In this document: piece by piece, positions 56,287 through 64,000 of the stretch
Layout: the number at the start of each line of letters is the position of its first letter
How positions within the stretch are numbered: position 1 is the first letter of the stretch
Assembly (NCBI RefSeq): GCF_010183535.1
Contig: NC_071331.1
Span: 2,480,001-2,544,000, forward strand
DNA from: Caenorhabditis remanei
Taxonomy: Eukaryota; Nematoda; Chromadorea; Rhabditida; Rhabditidae
Direction of reading: 5' to 3'
DNA: 64,000 nucleotides
The notes under the pieces: model-generated
What the model saw: the letters and a program-made list of their open reading frames with translations, nothing else
Told to the model about the DNA's origin: nothing
The model's database searches: none
Translations under genes and position numbers: made by a program

Positions 56287-57529
56287 TTAGGTTGGCAAGA
56301 AAGTTTTTGTGCATGTTTTGTTTTGAATGCTGTCAGATAAATTACAAGAATCAAAACCTACTCCGCATATCATTTGTTAGATGAACTCTCTGTGATTCTG
56401 ATAGCAGTCAGGAATTCCCCCGACGCTTCTCTTCTGCAATAGCCATGCCTATCTTTATTCTTGACCGACAACTCTTACAGCAATATTTTTATTTCCGCTT
56501 TCCATCTAATACCAAAATTTCTAAATTTGTGCAACCAACAGGAAAAGTTTACAAGGATGAATTCTTCTTTTGGCACACTATAAGTGATTAAGTTTACAAC
56601 TTTGAGAAATGCGATTTTTCTGTGGTCGAAGTACCACGTACTAAAAGTGCATATGAATAGGATTTGTACATGCTGTGAGCTGTAGAAGGAGAGTTTCCAT
56701 CTCAATCTTCCTGTGAATTATCAATGATAATCATTACTACTTATAACACAATCGGAAACTTTTTGAAATGTGTCGGCAAGAATAAAAAAAGAGAGTCATA
56801 TTAAAAAGAGTCATATTTTGGCCAAGATCCGCGTTCAGTGCAGGGTAGACCTGCGGCTTCGAATTCTCTCTCCTCTTTCAAACTTCAATCGACCTAACCA
56901 TTTGGGTATCACTGATAGAGAGTGGGTATTGCACACAAACTACCCCAGGGAAACCCACCGACTTGGCGTTGATCAAACGCTGGTTGACATCATCAAAAGG
57001 GAATCATACCCAAAGAAAATAATGACCCTAATGTGGAGGACCCAACACAACGTATATGATTGGAAAATGTAAAACAATAATCTTCTACTTCTGTTCTTTT
57101 TGTGTGCAAAAAAACAAAACTATACGTGAGTCTTCAGCTCCACACGGTCAAAAAGTCTGCCATCTACATAATGTTGCATATCCGCTAGTTGCATACCCGA
57201 CAAAATATTTTCTCGCCTATTATTGGAAAATAGTTTTTAATCATGCAAATTAGAGCTCGGATCTTCTTCTAACGAATTACTATAAGTTCGGGGTAATTCA
57301 GCGCTCTGCCGCTGAACAGGACTACGATACTTGAAGTCAAGTCGAAAAATGGGTGGAAGTCTATTTTGCCTCGAAACAACCGGAGCTCTGCCAGGACGGT
57401 ATCGGGAACATACCCAGTAAATTGGAGACAGTTGTGGACTAAGATGATTACTATGTTTGGTATTTGGTATGCTTCCTGTTTGAGTAAAAATAACTTGAGT
57501 CATGCACAAAAACTTTCTTGTCAACCTAA
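56287..57529 (+). mobile_element. mariner element, decayed, both ends present
   Basis: Terminal repeats TTAGGTTGGCAAGAAAGTTT and (complement) TTAGGTTGACAAGAAAGTTT match at 28 of 29 bases; TA dinucleotides flank both ends (56285-56286, 57530-57531). The 1243-bp length fits a full-size mariner. Confidence 0.93.
56770..57470 (+). pseudogene. mariner transposase, frameshifted remnant
   Basis: One frame carries ITDREWVLHTNYPRETHRL followed by SYPKKIMTLMWRTQHNVYDW, which match the mariner stretch around the second catalytic Asp (here at codon 56914-56916). The third catalytic motif region, near 57130-57150, retains only an APH-like trace and its Asp is not visible. A different frame at about 57340-57442 reads VEKWVEVYFASKQPELCQDG and on to KLETVVD, the mariner C terminus. 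Stops and frame changes separate these pieces, and the N-terminal DNA-binding part is not readable. Inactive. Confidence 0.8.
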
Positions 57530-57531
57530 TA

Positions 57532-58160
57532 GATGTGACTGTAAAGTATCAGAAATATTTGGTGTATGTATGATAGCATCAAACAAACTACAGTATTTCC
57601 AAAACGCTAAAATCATTATAAGACGAACAAGAAGCAGTTCATTTTTGGAAGCATACATATCAAACATCGCATAAAACGCAATTTCTGAAACATTTTTGAA
57701 ATAGAGTTTTTTTGAATTTCTAATTTTCCAATCTACGTTCTGCAATCTGTACAAATTATCAATCAAACAAATTGAATTGAATAGACAGTTGATAAAAATG
57801 TAAATAAACCGAAATGTTTTTTCTTTTCGATATTCAGACAACTTGAATATTTGTTCATTTTTCATTTTTCAGTGATTCGATGCCCTATAGCATACTGTCA
57901 AAGTTTAAACTCTTGTTTGATACACCACAAAGTTATACCGAAAAGAGTGTATTTTAAATTATCCATATAAGACGGTTGAAATTTCAAAAGTTCAGATAAT
58001 TGAAGAAAAATTTTAAAAATTCATGCATTTTTGGACCATTCCATTAATACTGTTTTCTTTTCTTTCTCGTGTTTATGCCGCTAGAAAACAGAATATAAAG
58101 CAGATTTATTCCAAATCCAACAACTTCCTTTTTATCTTAACAAACCACATATTTAAGTGA
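57532..58160. other. no gene seen
   Basis: AT-rich stretch between the mariner and the large palindrome, without cores or recognised repeats. Confidence 0.35.
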
Positions 58161-59182
58161 AAAAGATGGAGCAGATTTATTAAAATATAAAAATTGGACA
58201 GAAAACATAAATATGGACGGGGCAGATTTTCCAAGTTACAAATTCTGGACCAACATTGAAGATCTGAAAAAAAGAAAAATTTTCACGTGAAGTTTATTTT
58301 GGAGCAGATTTTTCAATTTGAAAAATTTGGACAGAACTAATAAAATGTTGTTATTTTTGCCGTGAGTTCCAACTCATTCGTTTTTCGTGGTTTTAGGGCA
58401 GAAATTGAAAAGTGAAAATTCTGGATCGGGCGGTATGTTAAGAAGGTGAAAAAATGAGAATTCTGAAATTTAAAATATCTCATTCAACACCAAGCTGCAA
58501 ATATTATTAATTTTTCGTAAAACGAGGAAAAATAAAATTCTGAATACGCTGAAACCAACCTAAACAATTGAAACCGAATAAATATAACAGAATTTTTCTA
58601 CATTTGTTACGTTTGAGTATTGTTCGGTTTCAAATCATCAACACTGCCGATGCGAAGTGAGCAAATTTGGAACCAAAAAGAAAAACTAACGAAATTTCGA
58701 AGTTCCACGGGTGCGAAAATTTTGTTTTTGACACGAAGCGCTCTAATTGGTAATTTTCGGAAAATTTTGTTGGTAGTGTTTAGGTTGGTTTCAGCGTATT
58801 CAGAATTTTATTTTTCCTCGTTTTACGAAAAATTAATAATATTTGCAGCTTGGTGGTGAATGAGATATTTTAAATTTCAGAATTCTCATTTTTTCACCTT
58901 CTTAACATACCGCCCGATCCAGAATTTTCACTTTTCAATTTCTGCCCTAAAACCACGAAAAACGAATGAGTTGGAACTCACGGCAAAAATAACAACATTT
59001 TATTAGTTCTGTCCAAATTTTTCAAATTGAAAAATCTGCTCCAAAATAAACTTCACGTGAAAATTTTTCTTTTTTTCAGATCTTCAATGTTGGTCCAGAA
59101 TTTGTAACTTGGAAAATCTGCCCCGTCCATATTTATGTTTTCTGTCCAATTTTTATATTTTAATAAATCTGCTCCATCTTTT
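58161..59182. repeat. near-perfect inverted repeat, two 406-bp arms
   Basis: Arms 58161-58566 and 58777-59182, complementary without indels (paired positions sum to 117343 at both ends) and without mismatch in the parts compared. The 210-bp spacer holds a smaller pair, TTGAAACCGAATAA and TTGTTCGGTTTCAA. Within each arm a loose unit recurs about every 75-100 bp: GGAGCAGATTT ... AAAATTTGGACAGAA. A further diverged unit lies just outside at 59215-59260. No coding content. Confidence 0.9.
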
Positions 59183-59733
59183 GTTAGTCTGACTCCATTT
59201 ATTATCATGATTCTTGAAAAGTTGGCATAAATCTGCTCTAATTTGGAAATTGTAGCAGTAATTAATGATTTTTTACGAATCAAGTAGATTTTCTGAATTT
59301 TCCAATTCCAGAACCATAATTTAAACCTATTTTGAAAATTTAAAAGTATCACTGCTTAAAAAAACAGATTTTTCTTAATTTCACACTTTCAAGTAGTAAA
59401 ATCGAAACTTTTGAAATATCAAGCGTCTTATATTCTATCTTGTTAACTAGTTGCCCTCACTTTTCTAAATAACTTCCGTCTGTCTGTCATTCTGTCCGTT
59501 TCTCCAGATTATCAATCCGTCGGAGTTTTCAGTCTCAACGTTTTTGAAAATGGCAACCCTTGATTGCTAGCTGTATAACAGTTTTTAAATAAGTTCTACT
59601 TGAAAAGAAAATTTTGAGTACTGTGAGCTACATGTCTGACACACAGTTTATTTGTTTTCTTATTTTTAGTATTCAAGTTCTGCTGCCAGTCCACCCAGAA
59701 ATCTCTGAAAATTGCGTGCACGTGTCTCAATAT
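59183..59733. other. no gene; decayed array sequence
   Basis: Contains a CTGTCTGTCATTCTGTCC tract near 59490, and from about 59670 the start of a copy of 51880-52014. Confidence 0.35.
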
Positions 59734-59800
59734 GATCCATGTTGATGGTGAGTATTGTCAATCACAAAACTGATGCCTTGATGAAAGACTTTTGAAACCG
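59734..59800 (-). ncRNA. candidate 21U-RNA locus, core 59793-59800
   Basis: Variant core CGGTTTCA on the minus strand. YRNT start at 59754 (39 nt). Duplicate of 51948-52014 with a slightly different 21-mer. Confidence 0.62.
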
Positions 59801-60591
59801 AACATTCTAAAAATGGTTCAAGTATACCGTGTTGTTTATTCAAAAGTCTAGATTACGACAATTTTCTAGCGAAGACAATTTTTAAAATTTATTGACGGTT
59901 TTTAAAACTTATTCTTATTTTGTAAATCTGATATTGTAAATTCACAGTCTGCCGCCGTAGGGTGTTAATGGCGCATGGAATTTGTTCGGATGGGGCTCGT
60001 AGTTGAAAAGCATTCTGAAAACAGTAAACTCTGGAATTGTCAGTGAAAAATGCTTGCGGGGTCTGAAACTGGGACAAGATTTTTCGAACTCAAAGTTTGT
60101 TATGTATCGGCAAGTATGTTGGTGATGAACTGCAATAAAGAATATAGTTGTGTCAATTTGGCAGTGTCGGTACTGTTTGAGACAGTTTCCCAAGTATTGT
60201 GTGCTCGGATGTTTGAGTTCACTTCTGAGGACACTTGATACTATCATTGATCAAAATTATAGGCAAATCGGAGATGGTCAACTTTTTTCGTGTGCCTATG
60301 GTCAGTTGATCGATGCTCGATCGACTCTGAGAGTGCGTCTTAAAACAGTGAAACTTCTAAACTAAAACCGGTATCCGAGTATTCAGCGATTCAGCGTCTT
60401 GAATTTATATGGGCGTGTCCAAATGTCAAAAGATTCAATTTAAAAAATTCCAGAGCATAGTATGTCAGATTCGTGTGTTATCTAAAACTCTTAATAGCAT
60501 GTTTATTTCTCAATAAAATGTTTTTGAAACTGTAAAAAAACACCTTGCCTCCTTCAGTCTCGATCATAGCCGGGTTAAAAATGTTATTCCG

Positions 60592-60659
60592 TACAACTAT
60601 GTCAAGATGTTATTGTAAAAAAATCTTTACTGTCTCTTATTGAAACCCTTATGAAACAG
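60592..60659 (-). ncRNA. candidate 21U-RNA locus, core 60652-60659
   Basis: Exact core CTGTTTCA on the minus strand. YRNT start at 60612, spacing 40 nt. Confidence 0.65.
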
Positions 60660-60860
60660 ATTTAAAATATTGGAATAGCCTGGGTCATAAAAACTGTTCA
60701 GATAACACATTGACGAAACATTGAGTTTCTATGTTAGATGCCCACGTTTGAGACTTTCGAACTGTTTCAGATAAAACTTTTCCAATTTGGAAGAGTTTTG
60801 TTACAGTGAAATTCATTTGTCTTTTTCACGACAAACCTTTTTCTTTCTGTCTGTCTCTAT

Positions 60861-61230
60861 CAGGGCTGTGCGTAAAATTTTTCGGTCGAAACTTTTCGAA
60901 AATATTTCTCAGACGAAAAGTTTTCGGATTATTTTCGAAAACCCGTTCGAAAAATTTTGGAAATTTTTTCTGAAATTTTCAAAAAATAAGTAACAAAAAT
61001 AGTGATTTTTCGATTTTCCCTGAATCCAGTTTTCTAACAATTTCAAAATTTTTGCCTCCGAAAAACACATTTTTCAGAAAGTTTTCTGGAAACTTTTTAT
61101 TTGAATTTTTTTTGTTTTTTTTCGGTCAAAATTTTTCGAAAAACTAAAGTTTTTCGGTATTTTCCGTACCAAGCTTTCGAAAAAAAAGTTTTTTGAAAAA
61201 TTTTCAGAGCCGTTTTTTCGCACAGCCCTG
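60861..61230. mobile_element. hAT-type MITE, 370 bp (CAGGGCTGTGCG ends)
   Basis: Ends CAGGGCTGTGCG and CGCACAGCCCTG, perfect inverted repeats. A perfect 8-bp duplication GTCTCTAT flanks it at 60853-60860 and 61231-61238. The paralogous site near 4345 reads GTCTGTCTCTATGTCTGG without the element, giving an empty site. The interior has TTTTTCGGTCGAAACTTTTC-type repeats. Confidence 0.92.
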
Positions 61231-61271
61231 GTCTCTATGTTCGGATGTCCGCTAGCCTATTTTACTACTTG

Positions 61272-61339
61272 GGATATCAAAATACCTGCGAACTACCTGG
61301 CAATAAAAGTGTTCCTACATAAACCCCGGTTTGAAACCG
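61272..61339 (-). ncRNA. candidate 21U-RNA locus, core 61332-61339
   Basis: Variant core CGGTTTCA on the minus strand. YRNT start at 61292, spacing 40 nt. Confidence 0.6.
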
Positions 61340-61888
61340 TGGTTTTTTAGTATTGGTTCTCGAAAAATGTAAGAAAAGAGTATTGCACCTCACAGGTTTT
61401 TAAATGAAGCCTTTCCGAAACCGAACATTTCAGTTAGTGCATGTCAGTGCCTGTGAATCTCCAAGTGAAGCAGTAACTTTTGTTTAAAAAATTGTACCAG
61501 TGTTCGGATGTCCGGATGTTCAGTGATCCAACCCCACCACTCAGGGGTTTGCACTTGAGGAAAACGAAACAAGAATACAGCACAAATACGGTTTAAAAAA
61601 AGGAGTTGTAATTTGGTGCAATTGTGGAAAATAATGCTTCGAACTTCAAAAATTCAAAAAGCAATCTATAATGTATGTATTTTTCTGTATGTTTCTGTAT
61701 TCCATGTTAAAAACTATCAGAATTGTGACATTTTACTTTTCTGTTTGTTTGCATTATTGTCTCTGACATTACTAGCTGATTTAAAGATTTCTGATTAAAA
61801 CATATTGGAAACAGTAACTATATCTGCGAATCCGTAGAGATCCCTGTAAAAAATATTTTGATCATTGACATTATCACTTTGTTCCACA

Positions 61889-62222
61889 GTTGCCGGTGGC
61901 AAGGTACCCTCATAACCTTGTAGTCTCCGAGTCCTCACAATAAATACGCAACGACACTCCGCCAAAGGCTCACGCGCCTACCGTAACCTCAGCGCGTCAG
62001 TTCACGTGGACACGTGTACTCCACGTGGCAACAAGTAGTTTCTGGAGTCGGTTGGCTTTCAGAGTTAGTTCTAGTTTTAGCGTTGGTTGTTTAACCTTTG
62101 TTTTGTAAGTTACGCTCTCTTATTTTATTTTCTTGCAATAAACCTTATTTATTGTAAGAAACTGTGTATTTGGCGTCTTATTTTATCAGGACCCTATCAC
62201 CCCGTATTCGTACGCGGGCAAC
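61889..62222 (+). mobile_element. LTR-like insertion, 334 bp
   Basis: Termini GTTGCCGGTGGC and GCGGGCAAC form short inverted ends, with a perfect 6-bp repeat TCCACA outside (61883-61888, 62223-62228). Inside are GC-rich CACGTGGACACGTG, then AATAAACC at about 62138 about 85 bp before the end, as in an LTR. The ends are GT...AC rather than the usual TG...CA, so the class is uncertain. Confidence 0.6.
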
Positions 62223-62432
62223 TCCACAATATAAAATCCTTGAAATATGCTACCACATCTTTAATAACCAGTAATGCACGTCTGTGTATTCAAATATCCA
62301 GATATCCCTCTGTCAGGTTTTGAAATACTTTCAAAAGAGTAAAAACTAGAATTGTTTGGTAACTTGGTTCCTGACATTTAAAAACAACGAAAAACAGAGA
62401 ATGGCGGATTGTGTCTTTTCACCTGTTTTTTG

Positions 62433-62499
62433 GTTATTTCTTTTGCATCGACACTGTATGCCAATTGAATGGTTGCAAAAAGTCACATTCTTGAAACAG
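62433..62499 (-). ncRNA. candidate 21U-RNA locus, core 62492-62499
   Basis: Exact core CTGTTTCA on the minus strand. YRNT start at 62453, spacing 39 nt. Confidence 0.65.
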
Positions 62500-62795
62500 A
62501 GGTTTTCAGATATCAAAAAAGTTCGTCTGTACTACGGAATAGTGCTTTTGCACAGCTAATTGTTATGTGTACCCATTTGATCATTTGAAATAATTATCTC
62601 CGAAAAAGATATTTACTGTAGTGTTTTCAAGTTAACAATATTTCAGGCACTGTAATTGATTACACTAATTATCCGAAAATTTCGGATTCCGTACTAGTAA
62701 CTCACTGTCATTGTCAGAAACTGTGATTCTTTTCGTGTGAAACATATCTAAAACTCTAATTATTCTAATGTTTCTCGATGCAAAATGAATCCCGG

Positions 62796-62855
62796 CAGAG
62801 TTGCGCGGAAATGATTTTTTCTAAAACGGAAGTCGGAAGTAGGAAGCAGCCGACC
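62796..62855 (+). mobile_element. left-end fragment of the CAGAGCTGTGCGGAA MITE
   Basis: CAGAGTTGCGCGGAAATGAT followed by purine-rich GGAAGTCGGAAGTAGGAAG resembles the start of 55740-56142. No right end. Confidence 0.5.
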
Positions 62856-62859
62856 GTAT

Positions 62860-64000
62860 GTGCGAATGTTTTATTCACCATTGATTGATTCTCCAAATAA
62901 AAAATAAATCTGTAACAGGAAGTTTTCAAGATAACTGTCACACATCTCGATTTTTGATATTTTCACAGATTATCAACTTTTTCAGCCCGTACATCTTCTA
63001 GTTTCAACTCTCTATTTCCACTCAATTGGCTTTGATTTCTGTAAAAGTACAAGGTGCGGCATAAATACTGATACAAATGTTTGGGTCAGCTCTGGTTCAG
63101 GCACAGAACTCCAGGTGCATCCAAATATATGTTTTATTATACGTTTTTATGTAGTTTTTAAGTTCTCGATGTAACAGATTGTAATTTTCATTTTTACGCT
63201 GGTGGCAACATTCTTTCTCCAGCCAGCTCTACCATCGATTGTATCAGTGTGCGTGAAATGATTTTTTGTGAGTTTCAAGTAGGTGAGAGCGCCGCAAATG
63301 CAGGTCTTTAGAGAATAAAAAGTAGGAAATGTATTGTCATATTCAAGACCTTCTTAAAAAATATATTTACAGTATTTGTTCCGGCTCCGTCCTGGACATA
63401 TTCCGGCAAACAGAGGATCAGGTCTAATTTGGACCGGAGCGTGAAAAAAGTGGGCTACGGCTTTGAAATTTGAACAATTATAGTTCAATGAGATATGAAA
63501 CTAAAGCTGAATATTTTCTCATTGTATTCTCAAAAAATCACTGTCCTAGTTCAAAAACCCAGGATTTTTATGAACGTTGATAGCTTACGAGACGAAGTTT
63601 CTCGATGAAACTTGAAATCCGCCTTCAGCCCCCGGTTTTGGTCGGAACCTACCCGTTCTTTTTACATTTTGCTCAATCCAGGAACCAAAATAAGTCCAAA
63701 ACCCTATTTCACGGTTGGAATTGATTGATAGGTCTGTTTTCAATTTGAAAATCATTTCTGGGCATTCTAGATAGTCGAAGCGCCTGTTCACCGCTCCAAG
63801 ACTACCTAACAGTCATTCAGAGACGATTTTCCGGAGTTCACCTGAATGTCGAAATGAGTGCCTATCTCGCCAAAACGCGATTTTATCAAATTTTCAAATT
63901 AGGAATATCGGACCCAGAGAGTTTTTTAACAAAAAAAGTTTGGTTCGAATTCTCTGAATTGTTTTCTGTATAAGTTATGGGACGCCGAAGTCGTCAACTA
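62860..64000. other. no gene; probable edge of an unidentified element
   Basis: A weak inverted pair ACTGATACAAATG (63069) and GATTGTATCAGTGTG (63237). From about 63370 the sequence is less AT-rich and has none of the array motifs. TACAGTATTTGTTCCGGCTC near 63370 could be a Tc1-like end; the last bases AGTCGTCAACTA also occur near 14704 in the Tc1-like MITE. The rest may run past the window. Confidence 0.3.

Larger units (their letters stand above)
1096..62499. other. Type I piRNA (21U-RNA) gene cluster
   Basis: Seen: exact CTGTTTCA cores occur about 41 times on both strands in 64 kb, where an AT-rich random sequence should give only a few. A one-base variant, CGGTTTCA, is also common. YRNT with its T 38-41 nt beyond the core follows almost every core, mostly at 39. 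Known: this core plus a YRNT start defines the autonomous C. elegans type I piRNA gene, transcribed by RNA polymerase II as a short capped precursor and trimmed to a 5'-U 21-mer loaded on the Piwi protein PRG-1. Inferred: this window is such a cluster. The individual loci listed below share this argument, so their entries give only positions and oddities. Cores with two or more mismatches are not listed. Confidence 0.9.

Noticed and set aside
56770..57072. Complete 100-codon gene starting at the first ATG
   Set aside because: It is an internal slice of a broken mariner transposase; the ATG is not the real start.

Overview
This window reads as AT-rich nematode DNA, most like Caenorhabditis. 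I find no convincing intact protein-coding gene in it. What it holds is a dense array of type I piRNA (21U-RNA) transcription units, the arrangement known from the chromosome IV clusters of C. elegans. The evidence is direct. The 8-base Ruby core CTGTTTCA occurs exactly about 41 times by eye (about 24 on the minus strand, 17 on the plus strand), and a one-base variant, CGGTTTCA, about 18 more times. At nearly every core a YRNT start signal lies downstream with its T 38-41 nt past the last base of the core, most often exactly 39. Each such pair is listed below as a candidate locus; none has been confirmed by small-RNA data.

The array grew by duplication. A 2.2 kb block (3430-5680) recurs at 9508-11690. 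A block of about 4 kb (33780-37970) recurs at 38890-41760 and 43120-45860, with smaller and inverted copies up to 48340. Blocks of 0.1-0.6 kb recur elsewhere. Promoter cores and start signals survive in the copies while the 21-nt products drift. Several cores sit back to back as divergent pairs around a shared TCTG-rich tract that reads GTCTGTGTGTCCGGATGTCC.

Transposons interrupt the array, and paralogous copies often supply the empty site. hAT-type non-autonomous elements with 8-bp target duplications lie at 1332-1983, 12913-13164, 16323-17160, 43343-43795, 55740-56142 and 60861-61230. A hAT transposase 3' fragment lies at 37980-38868, a decayed mariner with both terminal repeats at 56287-57529, a Tc1-like palindromic element at 14412-14764, a solo LTR at 20963-21449, an LTR-like insertion at 61889-62222, and further inverted-repeat elements elsewhere. 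A near-perfect 406-bp inverted repeat (58161-59182) is the largest palindrome.

Conventional genes are few: one tRNA-Val(AAC) at 13605-13677 on the minus strand, two tRNA-like relics, and two short exon-like stretches (17314-17708 and 19096-19410) with nematode-sized introns but no clear product. Many short open frames, including those reading like SVCLSVCPDV, are translations of the TCTG tract and are not genes.
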